Shown: positions 51,631-63,300, numbered from the stretch's first letter. The stretch is DNA of 64,000 bases from Lucinisca nassula (GCA_963580285.1 OY757013.1:131809027-131873026), one strand, 5' to 3'. Numbers and translations: made by a program. Notes: generated by a model from the sequence alone, not told the origin.

Positions 51631-52697
51631 TTATTTCTGGGTGAGATTGTTCTCTTCTTTTTCGATGTAATTGCCCTCTAGAATGACCCATTTGGACCAA
51701 CACTGTTCCAGTGCCATCAGCCCAGAACTGAAGAAGCAACGGTCTCCGACCCACTCTTCAACTGCCGCCACGACTTCTTCGTTGGACCGGAAATGGCGTC
51801 CACGGATATCCTTTTACAAGTTTGGGAATAGGAAATAGTCACTAGGAGCTAAGTCCGGAGAAAAGGCGGGGTGCGTTATTAGCTCTTATCCATTCCGCTC
51901 AACAGCATCCATTGCAATTGTGCAAGTGTGGCTCTTGCATTTTCCTGTTGGAGCAGAATCCATTTGGAGAGTTTACCTCGGCGTTTGTCACGAATTGCAG
52001 TTCTCAGTTGGTCGAGCAAAGTTGCATAATACGCATCTGTTAATGAACGTTTCTTTGCTTGAAGCCGCACATAATAATAACGCCTTGTGCATCCCAAGCT
52101 ACAGTTGCCATCATCTTGCCAGCAGATGGTTGCGTTTTGAACTTCTTTGGCATCGGAGACCCCGGCCCTTCCCACTGGCGATTTTGTATTTTATTATTTG
52201 GCTTATAATAATGAACCTAGGTCTCATCTACAGTCACCAGATAGGAAATTCATCTTCCTTTGACCTAATTCGCTTCATCTGATGCCCTGGTTGCAATCTG
52301 CACGTCGCTAAGGGAATTTTGGATCCAACGGGCCGTTAGCTTGCGCATTCCCAAGCGATCATGTGAAATTGTTGAAACGGTACCACGTGAAATGTGTATT
52401 GTATTCGCTGTTTCTTCCACCTTAATTGGCCTTTCAGAGTACACAAGATCCCGTACTTTGTTGCACCTTTCTTCATCGGTCGCATCTGATGAGCGCCAAG
52501 ATCTGGTTTCATCTTCTAAAGACGTTCTACCGCATTCGAATTCCCCAACCCAGAATTTGACTTGTGCATACGATGGTGCAGAAGACCCATAAACTTTGGT
52601 CAACTCGCAATGCATTTTCTGTCCTGTTTTCCCTTTTGAATACAAGTACCGAATTACAAGAAGGTACTCGTTTTTTTACGAAAGCTTGCTTTTGCAT
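51631..52697 (-). pseudogene. Mariner-like transposase 1, decayed
   Basis: Read from ATG 52697 down to stop 51631-51633. HTH region: YGSSAPSYAQVKFWVGEFEC. Then GRTSLEDETRSWRSSDATDE, HISRGTVSTI, MRKLTARWIQNSLSD. The catalytic domain has TVDET-VHYY (first Asp; the following Trp codon is now TAG at 52217-52219) and FSPDLAPSDYFLFP (third Asp). The second acidic site reads QENAR where relatives have HDNAR, an Asp to Glu change. Other lesions: a 1-nt shift at the T7 run 52671-52677 and a stop after SDEAN. TIRs were not found. Confidence 0.85.
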
Positions 52698-53560
52698 CGA
52701 TAGCCATTTTTGACGTTCGAAATCTTGTGAGTGAATGGCGCGATAAGGGCGCAATTTTGTCATCATGCCGAACAAGGCATGGAAGTCGTGGTTGTCTCGG
52801 TCAATTGAAAATGGGATAGGCTGGCTACTTATTAACTTGCCCTTGTAGTTTGGACTTAGATTTATCAATCAAAAGTAAAGAATTTGCCAGGTCGACCAGC
52901 ATCCACATGTAGTTTCCGGGTTCTGAAGCTGGTTACCCCTAATGTCGCAGAAAATAAACAATGACAATTGAGCCCCGCCAAGCGAATTTGTGTCTTTGAT
53001 TATTCCGTCATGACAAATTTTAACTGCGCATGACCAGCCATTCAGAGGGGCCAGGGATATTGCCTTCTGTCTGAAGGCTCCTCTTGATTCACTGCTTGTA
53101 TGAGCGAGCAGCGAAGGTTCTGGCGAGACTGCGCGGACGCCTGAACCTTCGCTGCTAGCATAGGCGATAAGTACCAAAATCGCTTGACGTGGCCAAATAC
53201 AAAAATGTCATATTTTGTGAGGCAGTTTCCAAACCAGTCCACTAGACAAGCAGAAACTTTTCTTTAAATTTGCAGATAATACGTATTTGTTGCATCATGT
53301 TGCCCCAATGCCTCCCACCAAGTATCAGGTGAATCCCATATACAGTTCTGGAGATGTCAAAAATATTAGAAATTAATGACGGGCGGGCGGACAACGGCCG
53401 GCAGAGTGACGTCAGACTGACCACAAACAACAGGCCATGACTTAAGGTGACCTAGAGCTTTGCTCCGGTAGAGCTAACAACAGTAATAGATCATTAAGCA
53501 GATGTAGGCATGAAAAGCCTGATAATCTGGAAAAGCCTGACCATCTTACAAAAGTAGTTT
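52698..53560. other. Unassigned DNA with one stem-loop
   Basis: 53108-53155: GCAGCGAAGGTTC pairs with GAACCTTCGCTGC around a 22-nt loop, followed by GCGATAAGTACC. No gene supported. Confidence 0.5.
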
Positions 53561-54244
53561 TTCGTGATCATTAAAGCAGTCTCTATTTTCTATGAGGTAA
53601 ATCCATCGGCTATTTCTGCGTTAAAAACAAAACAAAGATGCATGTCTTGCCAGCGTCAATTACGAGGCATTTTTGACCCCAGACACCCTCAGATTTCGTT
53701 TCAGCGACCGGCTTGGCCATATCCCATTTTCTTTTTCGGCCGTGAGGGAGCAGCCGCCCCCTTCAAACTACCATTAGTATTTTTAGAGGGGAGCCGCGCG
53801 AAAAAAACCGGTCGTTTTTCTTTAAGACAACTAATCCAAACCAAAAGATAGCTATCCAGGGGTGGGGAATGCAGGCATTAGGTAGTTAATGGGGGGGGGG
53901 GGGGGGGTGCAGACATGTAAAAAAGCGTATCTGAGTAGGATAGAGTTAAATGGAATCTTGAAAACTAAAACCACTTAATTTGACCTTAAATGCATCAGTT
54001 ACATATAAAATATCATATTTTTTTTATAAAATAATGAAAAAAAAACTTTTCATCTGTTTCGATCTTATTTATTAGAAATTGCAACAAAAATGTTTTCAAT
54101 CCATGTGTACCTTCAGAACCTTCGGGTGCCCCCATGAAAGGTCGCAAAGATGTAGCATGAAAACAATTATGGCGACCTTAATAGATGAAGAAACAACTGA
54201 TACTGTTAGTTGAATAGTTGAAAAATTAATAGCTTGCGATGAAT
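53561..54244. other. Unassigned DNA with poly(G)
   Basis: A G run at about 53890-53907. GGTGCCCCCATGAAAGGTCG at 54125 is a short repeat shared with 44030. No gene supported. Confidence 0.45.
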
Positions 54245-54789
54245 TTAAAGGTGCATTATTGAGCTACCGGTTCTCATTTTTTTCTGGTTTTTATCTTTAA
54301 TGCATACTCCTTTGTCATGTGTACACTTTTGGAGCTAAATACAGCTTCAGAACTTTGTGAAAATGGTCGTTTTCATTCGTGTTTACCCTTCGCTCTGAAC
54401 ATGTGTTCGGAATTTCTGTTCTAAAAATAAATCTGTCACTTTACACATACATGGCGACAGTATCGTCTTTGAGTGTCGTTACTTATGGCATGGTATTCAG
54501 CGTCATATTTTTTTTCCGATTCAGGCATGGCCTAAGCAAACAAGGCCAAAACTGAACGTCACATAACGTCATATATGAGGATTCTATTTTTGTCACGAAC
54601 TAAAAATAGATCTAACTAGTATTCGAAACCTAGTTAGGGAATCCCTCTCAAACTCGTTTACCTGTCATCATAATTGTTCGCATTTTGCATAAAATGCATT
54701 CATTTGTATTGTTTAAAAGAAAAATACCGGCTATATGTATTTTATATTTAGAAGCATTTTTTCCAGATGGCTCAATAATGCACCTTTAA
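54245..54789. repeat. TTAA-flanked MITE, piggyBac-like
   Basis: TTAA (54245-54248) then AGGTGCATTATTGAGC. At the other end GCTCAATAATGCACCT then TTAA (54786-54789). Perfect 16-bp TIRs with a TTAA target duplication are characteristic of piggyBac-type elements. 537 bp between the duplications, non-coding. Confidence 0.85.
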
Positions 54790-55398
54790 AACGCCTTGCA
54801 AATATCCTTTTTTTCGTCTAAAAGATGAAACGAACGGATGTAAATTACAGATCCGAGCCTGTTTATACAATGAAATTAGTGGTTTGTGAACCGCTTTATT
54901 TCCATTTCAATACAGACAATATACATTTACCGATAGGTCTTTATTGACAGTAGATGTAAACAATCACTAGTTACATTAGCTAGAATTCCTATCAAACAAA
55001 CATCAAAAACTACTAGAACGCCTTTGATGTTGAACGAATGTAAACATGATTGCGGATTTTAAAGGCATATAATTATATGTTAGTCTGGAAAATGCATATT
55101 TATTCAGGAATACAGAAACACATGTGGTTACACAACCAAAGTATTCACTTCTCATTATGAATGCAACCAGTACCTAGGAAAAGTCAAATCAAATACATTT
55201 GTATCTCGTCAGGAGAAAGGGCAATAAATGAAACCAAATAACAACGCTAGTAAAAATGCATTCCAGTAGGTCTCTTCTTTTCCCGCCTTGTTCAGTGATA
55301 ACTTCTTTATTTAAGTGTGGGTGTAAGTGTGTCCAGAGGAGAAGCTCTCTATTTTTTTTTTTTTTTTTTTTGTGAAGGAAATAGTTTTCCACGCTTTA
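54790..55398. other. Unassigned DNA
   Basis: AT-rich with a T19 run near 55352-55371. No gene supported. Confidence 0.5.
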
Positions 55399-56726
55399 AG
55401 AGGACTGTTCAAATATGAATGCAACTAAGCACATAAAAATGATTCCGTGATAGATTTCGATGAAGAAATTATTTTGTCCCCTCAAAGTATTCCCCTTTAA
55501 CAGATATACAACCTTTCAGTCCTCTGATCCAATCATTGAATGCATTTTGGTAGTCTTTTCGAGGTATACTATGAAGGCACTGGAATATTGCAGAACCGAG
55601 GTATTTGCGCTGTACAAATTTTCGACCAGAAAGGTATTTTTTCAGCCGCGGGAACAAAAACAGTCACACGGGGCAAGGTCAGGGGAATACGGGGGGTGAA
55701 GGAGTTCAACAACCTTTTCCTGCTTCAGATAGTCTTGCACAATGAACGCCTTGTGCAATGACGCATTGTCATGTAGCAATCTGACATTGGCCAAACCAGT
55801 TGCGGGTCTTCGTTCTTTGAAATATTTCTTCACTTTTCGAAGAACTTAATTCTTGTAAAACTTCGCATTTACAGATTTGCCTTTAGGCACAGCAACCTGA
55901 ATAGCAGGCCCCTTATTTGAAAAGAATATGACATACATTACCTTCTTGACGCTCATGGTCCGCTTTGCAATGCACGGTCTTTTGCAATACTTTGTTGCCC
56001 TTATTTTGTTCTGAATCCTTCGTTTTGGCTCAAAAAAGTGAACCCATGTCTCGTCACCTGTGACGACATTAGCGAAAGACCGTGCATTGTAATTTGAAAA
56101 CTTTTTAAGCATTTTCTTGGCGCACTGAACGCGTGTCTTTTTCTGCTCATCTGTCAACAGATGGGAAATCCATCTAGCACATATCTTTCTCATTTTCAAA
56201 TCCCGTTTCAGAATTGTATGAGCTGCTCCTAATGGGATGCCAACCATACTAGCTATTTGCCTAGTGGTGTATCGTGCATCGGTAGCAACTATTTCTTTCA
56301 CTCTAGCAACCATCTTGGCAGATGTTGCTCTTTTCGGCCGACGATCATGTGGTGCATCTTTTGTTGAGCCTAGCCCACAGCTGAATTTCTTACACCAACG
56401 AAAAACTGTCGGAAAAGACATTTCATTATGCCCATAAACCGAACATATTTCATCAAAAATGTCTTTGCACCGTATTCAAAGAATACAACGATTCTTAATA
56501 TAGGACCGGCGTTCTCTGACTTTCTTCCAACCATGTTTTGTATTAGTATACAAGAGTAGACAGTGTTTATCGAATGATATACATGGCTAAAGTGGACGGA
56601 TTTTAAAAGGTTTGGTATCAGTGTATAGGTTAAATGTTTTTCTACACTGATATTTATTTCCAGGTGATTTTTCGCATTAGTGCATGAGAAAATGTTCTAC
56701 ATGCATTCATATTTGAACAGTCCTCG
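55399..56726 (-). mobile_element. Mariner element 2, full length with TIRs
   Basis: TA (55397-55398) then AGAGGACTGTTCAAATATGA. The right end is the inverse CATATTTGAACAGTCCTCG, ending 56726, then TA. The ~27-bp TIRs match except at the outermost base and near the inner end. 1328 bp, the usual mariner size, with one minus-strand transposase. Confidence 0.93.
55469..56476 (-). pseudogene. Mariner transposase 2 (D,D34D), lightly damaged
   Basis: Catalytic motifs are all present: GDETWVHFF, LLHDNASLHKA and PPYSPDLAPCD, with 34 residues between the second and third Asp, the mariner spacing. Upstream are a helix-turn-helix part (YTTRQIASMVGIPLGAAHTI) and WCKKFSCGLGSTKD. Lesions: TAA at about 55846-55848 after KFYKN, a 1-nt shift at the A5 run 55656-55660, and a broken N-terminus near 56470. 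It sits centrally between the TIRs. Confidence 0.9.
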
Positions 56727-57326
56727 TAGTACTGTATAACTCTGATCTCATTAACTTTCCGCATTTTATTTTATTTTAGTGTTCCATATGGGTGTGAAGT
56801 TCCATCCATCCATTCCACAAAGTGCTACAGACCAAACACCGTGTTCCACATCTATCAAGGAAAGACATTCTCCATATATATCAAGGACAGATAACGCAAG
56901 GACCAGAATGGCCAGAGTGGCGTTTCTTGGCCACAATATATTTCTTTTCATTCAGTTTGCACCAAGATATTCCTTATAGTAAAGTCGTACCGACCAAACC
57001 ACATATATATCATGGGAGTGCTGTTCGGCCAGTGTGGCACCTTAAGTGGTCTATATACATGTATCTGTAAAGGAACAATAGGCGGCAAACCATTTTTGCT
57101 CGCCTTACAAAAGTAATGGGAATCTAGCTATTGCCATTCCCCTGCGTTCGTCGTCGTCGTCGGCGTTTGCATTTGGTTAAAGTTTACCTGCAAGCTCTTA
57201 TTGTTATATTTCACCGGAAAAATCAGTATTTAGCATATTCGTTCTTACTGCATTTCCAAAGTTTTGGGCTAACATTTGACATTTTAGAATTGAAATACCT
57301 CGCCTATTAATGTTTACCTGAAGGCC
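56727..57326. other. Unassigned DNA
   Basis: No gene supported. A (GTC)n-like run (CGTCGTCGTCGTCGGCG) lies at 57147. Confidence 0.5.
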
Positions 57327-57392
57327 TGTGGTCCAGTCGATAGAGTGTGGAACCAGAAGATCGCAAGGTCAAATCACGGCTGAGGGAAAAAC
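57327..57392 (+). repeat. tRNA-like SINE head
   Basis: CCTGTGGTCCAGTCGATAGAG (21 bases shown as CCTGTGGTCCAGTCGATAGA plus G) resembles an A box, and AAGGTCAAATCACGGC a B box, spaced as in tRNA-derived SINEs. Body not traced. Confidence 0.45.
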
Positions 57393-58117
57393 TTGATGTA
57401 AACAGTTATTCTGACTTGCAACATTGAAGGTTCTGTTCTTGGGCGATTTTATTCGAAAATGTATACAAGTAAATATATACCAACAATATTAAGTATGAAA
57501 TATATACCTCCTAGATATATACTGATGTGCCCAATTAAAACTAGTTTTCTGTCAATCATTGTTACGTAGCTGCTTGGTGTCTCCATAAATCATAGGAATG
57601 TGGCCATTTAGTTGGCGTGGTTTATAAAGCATTGAGTTAGTAAGCATATTTCCAAGTAGTTTTATGAGTAAATGTTGGATTTAAACTATGTAACAAATAG
57701 TTGAATGCGAATACATATGTATTAAATTATTGTTACCGTATCATTTATTTAACAGCAATCTGATAATTGGCTATAGCCAATAATTAGGTTATATTATGAG
57801 TGTCTTCCCTTAGACATTTTCTTTCTTTCTACTGATAGTGCGATCGGTCACATTTGACCGTTACTTGCAGGTGTACATTATATACATTCCAGGTTTGCAG
57901 AATGAAAGCCTACTCAGTAATCATGTAATTACGGTAGGGATCTTTAACCTGCACAGGGGGTGGATCTCCCTGCACAGGGGGCTCCAGTTAACGTCACGAT
58001 CCGAAGGACGGTACACTTGTGGCCTTCATGGCAGTCATGATAAGTAAAAGCTTTCAGTAAAGCTTTTCATTCACATTTTTATCGATAATATTTAAGGTCG
58101 ATTGTCAACCCAAGTTT
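57393..58117. other. Unassigned DNA
   Basis: CTGCACAGGGGGTGGATCTC and CTGCACAGGGGGCTCC form a short tandem pair at 57949-57985. No gene supported. Confidence 0.5.
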
Positions 58118-58410
58118 TTTGTTTGATTTAAGATTTAATGCCCCGTCAGCACTTTAAAAGTCATTTTGGAGACATTGTTTCAATATTGTGGGACTTTTAC
58201 TCTACATTAAGATGAAATGACATCTCCAGCCCTGCCGCCCTATGAAATCAATAAGTATATATGCATGGACTGTCCGAATCGCACCACTTATCCTGGGTTG
58301 GCTTAGAATCTCTATGCATTTAACCAGCACTCTAGTGCTGTCAGTTTTAGCTCTACGTGGAAGCATCATGCACACCAATTTGTTCCTTCAAGACACCATG
58401 GGCGGGGGCA
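58118..58410 (-). mobile_element. SINE-1, diverged
   Basis: TTTAATGCCCCGTCAGCACT to CACCATGGGCGGGGGCAG with many substitutions. Confidence 0.78.
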
Positions 58411-58639
58411 GTCGAAAATCTTTTTCAGCGCTTTAGTAAGTCAATATGGCTATCACCGATTTGTTGGTTTCGTAAGGCGGTCATCGTGTTGTGTAATAGT
58501 GTTAATAGCTGTAGATGATGATGATGGTTTCGTGTTTAACGACGCGTCAACCTTCATTGTGGGTCATAAGCGTCAAGCGGTTAATGGTTAAACGGCATGA
58601 ATAATTATGAGGATATTAAAAGAAAAAAAAACGTAAGTA

Positions 58640-59010
58640 TGATATGTTTAAAAATCTGAAACTTAAATCTTATGAAAAATGCCAATTTCTTTTAAGAATA
58701 AAATAATATTGTCAACAGGTACATCTTGAAACAATTGTTGCAAATTGTCAGCTTTGAAGTATAGGTTACGAGACTGTGAAAAGTCTACACATTCAATTAA
58801 GATGTGTTTAACAGTGAATGGCTGATCACATCCTACACAAGAAGGCTGATCATCACCATTGAAATATAAGAATGAATAATTCTAGTATGGCCAATGCGCA
58901 GTCGCGTAAAACTACATCCTCTTTCCTAGAAAACTGGGGAGGAGAGCATTTTGTTCCAACGACATGTTTAATGGCATGGAGTTTGGTATTGATTGTAAGT
59001 TAAAAGCTGT
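58640..59010 (-). pseudogene. LINE 3' fragment with C-terminal Cys/His motif
   Basis: On the minus strand: INTKLHAIKHVVGTK, then IGHTRIIHSYIF, DDQPSCVGCDQPFTVKHILI and ECVDFSQSRNLYF, ending FLKEIGIFHKI near 58655. Such C-x2-C..H..C tails end many LINE ORF2 proteins. At least one frame lesion lies between the two blocks. It is a different family from LINE-A and LINE-B. Confidence 0.75.
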
Positions 59011-59049
59011 AGAATCTTGGCTTGAATCATGCTTGGGTTGGATTTGGTA

Positions 59050-59125
59050 TACTGTGCTGGCCCAGATTTTAAGCCACAGAACGCGGCGTCTGATGAGAGT
59101 CTATACCGTTTGCTTAGATAACAAT
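59050..59125 (+). repeat. Family F MITE core
   Basis: GCCACAGAACGCGGCGTCTG-ATGAGAGTCTATACCGTTTGC. Confidence 0.65.
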
Positions 59126-59163
59126 AATACAGAATGTATAGATCGATGACTGTTTACTTAACA

Positions 59164-59462
59164 AGCCCCCGCCCATTGGGGCTTGAAGAAATATATGGGC
59201 TGCATGATGCTTCCACGCAGAGCTGAATCCGGCCCGCACACTAGTACTGGTAAACCGCTTAGAGGATCTAAGCCTGTCCAGGAACCGCGGTGCGAGGCGG
59301 ACCGTCCATGCTAATAAACCCTATTGGTTTCATTGGGTGACAGGGCTTGAGATGTCATTTCATCTCAATGTCGGGTAAAATTCCCACAAAATTGGAAGCA
59401 ACGTCTCCAAAATGACCTTTACCGTGTTGACGGGGACGTTAAACCTCAGATCAAACAAACAA
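59164..59462 (+). mobile_element. SINE-1 with perfect 15-bp target duplication
   Basis: Flanked by ACTGTTTACTTAACA at 59149-59163 and 59463-59477. Runs AGCCCCCGCCCATTGGGG to AACCTCAGATCAAACAAACA. It fixes both ends of the SINE-1 family. Confidence 0.95.
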
Positions 59463-59748
59463 ACTGTTTACTTAACACAACGTCATACGGACAATCCTTC
59501 CAGATACCATTATTTTTCCCTCGCTTTATTCGGCAAAGTCGTTGCTGTACACTATTCTGATATGACTTCGATAGACGAAAACGATGTAGATAGAAAACTT
59601 TCACAATATAGAGATCGAAAGGTTGTAGGTACGAAACCCAAATTTTGTTTTTCGTTTTTTTTTTTTTTTTGTTGTTTTTTTTTTGTGTGTGTGTGTTTTG
59701 TTTCATTTGATACAGAGTTTTATGAAGCCTGTGGCAAGAAATGCTCAA

Positions 59749-60219
59749 AATAGAAGTGGATGCAATGATCAGGAATCAATACAATCAACCCACAGCTCCC
59801 ATCAGAGACACCAAATGGTAAGACACACAAACATGAAACAACAGACCCTAATGGAAACACCAACAGCGGAAATCCAAAAGAATAGTTACTTTCCCACAAA
59901 ATGGCCAATAGGCTATCCAAAATAAAATAACAAAAGCGACACGAACACCCAAAGACACACCATAACAAAAAGAAACCGTGACAGAAGAACCGCCTTGGAA
60001 CGGTCTGTGGCAACGATTTCCACTGTGGGGGAGGCTTAAATCGATTTTACATGGCCACAATCCTCGTCCCTACTTCCGTCGCGATTTAGACGAATAATTT
60101 GTTCAGTCCGCATGAAGGCCCCCTATCTCATCAGTGCAACATCTCCGTGAACACAAATAATCAAACAACTACAGAGATGAAACAACGGTGAGGACTCGAC
60201 AGCAAGAAACCACTGAAAT
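59749..60219 (-). mobile_element. Family E retroelement 3' UTR
   Basis: TAGAAGTGGATGCAATGATC to GACAGCAAGAAACCACTGAA. T-rich DNA (59646-59700) precedes it. Confidence 0.8.
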
Positions 60220-60632
60220 CAAACCTGAGCTTTTGGAAATTTGCAAACGAAATAAACTGGCTCCCACTTATCGAGTTGACCAGCTTTTGAAGAGACACGG
60301 GCACACAGTTTTGCGGCTGTCACCATACCATCCTGATCTGCATGCCATTTGAAAGGTTATATTGGCCGACGAAATTTACAGCTTCGCATGACAGGTATCA
60401 AGTCTCTGATCGAATTGTTGAAAAAGTATCGTCTGCTTGCTGCACAAATGTCGAAAAGGTTGAACAGGACTTTTGGTAAAGTGACAGCGCTGTTGAGGCT
60501 GAAATGGAGCCAATCATAAACCACGTGGACTCTGACAGTGACGTTGGAGATGATAGCGACGAAGGTACAGAGACTGCTTCTGAGGGTGATGAACCTACCG
60601 ATACTGCCAAAGAATCAAAACTGTTTTTGTAA
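60220..60632 (+). pseudogene. DDE-type transposase C-terminal remnant
   Basis: Reads KPELLEICKRNKLAPTYRVD, RHGHTVLRLSPYHPDL and, in a shifted frame, an acidic tail (NHVDSDSDVGDDSDEG, stop 60630-60632). GH-VLRLPPYHxxLNPIE is the third-catalytic-residue region of Tc1/IS630-like and related transposase-derived proteins; the Glu-bearing part is disrupted by stops at about 60349. Superfamily uncertain. Confidence 0.55.
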
Positions 60633-61431
60633 TGCAATTGTGAAATTCAAGCTAATTTTAATATTTGTAAATTGAAAATAATGAATTTGCATACTAATAA
60701 AAAATCAAAGGGAAAAATCAAAAAAGAAAAATCTCTGATTAAAAAACAACACAAAACAAAATAAAAAAAACAAAAAAAACAACAACAACAACAAATTTAT
60801 ATAATAAAACTTAGCAAAACTATATGTAGAGCTGTAGCAAGGCTCAAAATATATGTGTTGCAATTTCATTATAAAAATACAGAAAAAAAAAGAAAAAAGT
60901 TTTAAAATAATTACACCGTCCAAGTGTCTCTTTCATCCCTCGCCTCACCATACCGAGAACTTCAATGATTGCGAGCTGTAATAGGAACCACTCGGTTATT
61001 TGTTATTCACGAGCATTTCTGCATAAATTACAGTAAAATTACATTCCAAACGATGCATACCATTGAATTATTACGTAAGGTATTTGTCTTTAAGTTTTCA
61101 GTTCTTCTTGACAATTTTTGTCATATTTTTATTTCCTATCTTTATAATTCAAAACATGTGTTCTATTGTTGCGCGTGTGAATGAGTTTAAGCTTTTATTT
61201 TAGAAGTTTGCCTTTACTAATGATATTGTCATCCCTAAATAACGGTATCAGATGGACCGACCCGTGTGACGTAATGTTCAGTAAACATTGATCGACCTGT
61301 TCTTCAAACTGCACGTGTTACAAAACATATACATCAGATGCACTTTACAGTGTTCTAATTTCTTTTTCAAGATTCCACCCATTATAACATGTTAGAAAAC
61401 ACGTTATACTTTTCTTGTTATTTTTTTTTCT
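60633..61431. other. Unassigned AT-rich DNA
   Basis: A-rich runs 60700-60800. 61308-61410 (GCACGTGTTACAAAACATAT, ACATGTTAGAAAACACG) repeats 42355-42480. No gene supported. Confidence 0.5.
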
Positions 61432-61711
61432 CATTACGATAACTCACCCGTACGACATGTGCAGTTTTCATATCTCCAAAATGACTACTTTTCAGATGAA
61501 AATCCTTAATATTTTTCCTATATTTACTCAAAGCATAGGTTGTTTGTGCTCGTTAGAACCGCCTCATTGAGGCGGTTCTAACGAGTACCCACAACCTATG
61601 TCTTGGAGCGGAAAAAAGAATAGTACTGAATACCCCCGTAAACCTCAGTTTTCTCTATATAAAGTAGGGTTTAGGGGGGGGGGGTCATTTCAAGGACATG
61701 TGCACCTGATG
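61432..61711. repeat. Hairpin MITE, subfamily B
   Basis: CATTACGATAACTCACCCG to GGACATGTGCACCTGATG. Central palindrome 61535-61602 nearly perfect. A G13 run follows the small hairpin. Confidence 0.87.
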
Positions 61712-61868
61712 TTCAAAAACTGGAACCCAATACAGCATAGCTTTAAACAGGATTTCTTGTTCATTTGTTTGAGGCTTTACGTCTCCGTCAGCGCTATTTA
61801 GGTAATCTTGTTCCTTTGTTCTTAGGGGAACGTTTTGGTTCTCTGCTAAATGCTCCTGTCTGTTAAGC

Positions 61869-62108
61869 TCTTTAACCCTTTTCTTGCTGAATATTCATTT
61901 AAGCCACACCCATTTCTGGCTTTCAACCAATCAAATTACTTGATATAATTTATTGTTACAAATTCATAAACTCAATGCAAACTAGTGTAGATCCTGATCA
62001 GATGGCTTCTTCAGAAATAAGAAAAATATCACAATTTTTCATCTTAAAATTTTCATTTTTTCGGCGATAAAGGTGGCAATGTATTTGTATAGGCGTGTTT
62101 GCGTAAAT
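61869..62108. repeat. Chimera: family F MITE left part joined to hairpin MITE right part
   Basis: 61869-62010 is family F (AACCCTTTTCTTGCTGAATA, CAACCAATCAAATTAC, GTGTAGATCCTGATCAGATG). At 62010 it changes within TTC-AGAAATAAG into the right flank of a subfamily A hairpin MITE, ending GGCGTGTTTGCGTAA. Confidence 0.75.
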
Positions 62109-62296
62109 TGCGTTTCGGAGATAAAGGGAAAATGGTAAAACCAGAACCATGTAACATAATGCTGCGACAATGCTAAAATGCAATAAGGCGTATCAATAAT
62201 TTCCGTTTCAGGATATTTTCCATTCAGTAGAAAACATCAATAACCAAAGGCTGCACATCAGTAACTAACGAATAAATGTTGTTGGTTAAATAGAGG

Positions 62297-62384
62297 CTGT
62301 TACACTCGTGGTCATTTCATATTTAATTAATGAAACGACCCTTCAGGGAATTTCATAAATTTCATATGAAATAACAACGAGTGT
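62297..62384. repeat. Small palindromic element
   Basis: TTACACTCGTGGTCATTTCA at the left and its near inverse TGAAATAACAACGAGTGTAA at the right. Non-coding. Confidence 0.7.
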
Positions 62385-62539
62385 AAGATTCTGTTTATCT
62401 TATAACCGCTTTAAATTGGAATTTATCGCCTTTTTGCGCAATCAGCAAAGAGACGTCTTCTCCTTTTGAACACCAAGAACAGCACAAGTCCATTAATGTC
62501 GTGTTTATTATTATTATTATCAATGCACTTTCAAACAAT

Positions 62540-63261
62540 GTAGTAGTAGTAGTAGTAGTAGTAGTAGTAATTGTAGAAGGTTTTGTTTGATTTGAGGTTT
62601 AATGTCCCCGTCAGCACACCATTTAGGTCATGTTGGAGACGCTAACGTTGCTTCCAATTTTGTGGGACTTTTACCCGACATTTCGATAATCCTGCCGCAC
62701 AATGAAACCAACATGGTTTATAAGATTTAAATTATGATTATTATTATTATTATTTGTATTTTTATTAGTATTATTATTGTAGAAGTATAGTTGTTGTGAG
62801 CATCGTTTTATTATCAAAAGCATCATTTTATTATCAAAAGTATTATTATTACTATTATTATTATAAGTAGGTGATAGTAGTAGTAACAGTACTACTAGTA
62901 GTAGTAGTTCTAGTAGTCATAGTAGTAGTAGTAGTAGGAGAAGATGAAGTAGCACAGGAAGTTGTAGTAGTTTTGTTTGAATTGAGGTTTAACTTCCCGT
63001 CAATACTTTGGAGACATAGTTTCCAACTCCATGGGAATTTTACCGGACAATGAGATGAAATGACATCCCAAACCCTGCCACCCAATGAAACCAAAAGGTT
63101 TATATCATTGGCACCGCTTTACCTGGGCAGGCTTAGTCCTTCATATTGATTTAGCAGTACTGGTGTGTGGTCAGTTTCAGCTCTGCGTGGAAGCACCATG
63201 CAACCCAATCTATTTCTCCAAGCCCCGATTGGCGAGAACGAAGTATTATTATTATTATTAT

Positions 63262-63299
<38 letters not shown>

Positions 63300-63300
63300 A
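62540..63300 (-). repeat. Two SINE-1 copies embedded in GTA/ATT microsatellites
   Basis: 62580-62727 is a truncated SINE-1 (minus) and 62969-63243 a fuller one (minus). Between and around them are (GTA)n at 62541-62568, ATT runs 62735-62860, (GTA)n 62877-62940 and (ATT)n/(AGT)n 63245-63300. Apparent ORFs here are microsatellite artefacts. Confidence 0.85.

Noticed and set aside
62861..63094. Val-rich or Thr-rich proteins on either strand
   Set aside because: Translations of GTA/ACT microsatellite plus SINE-1.
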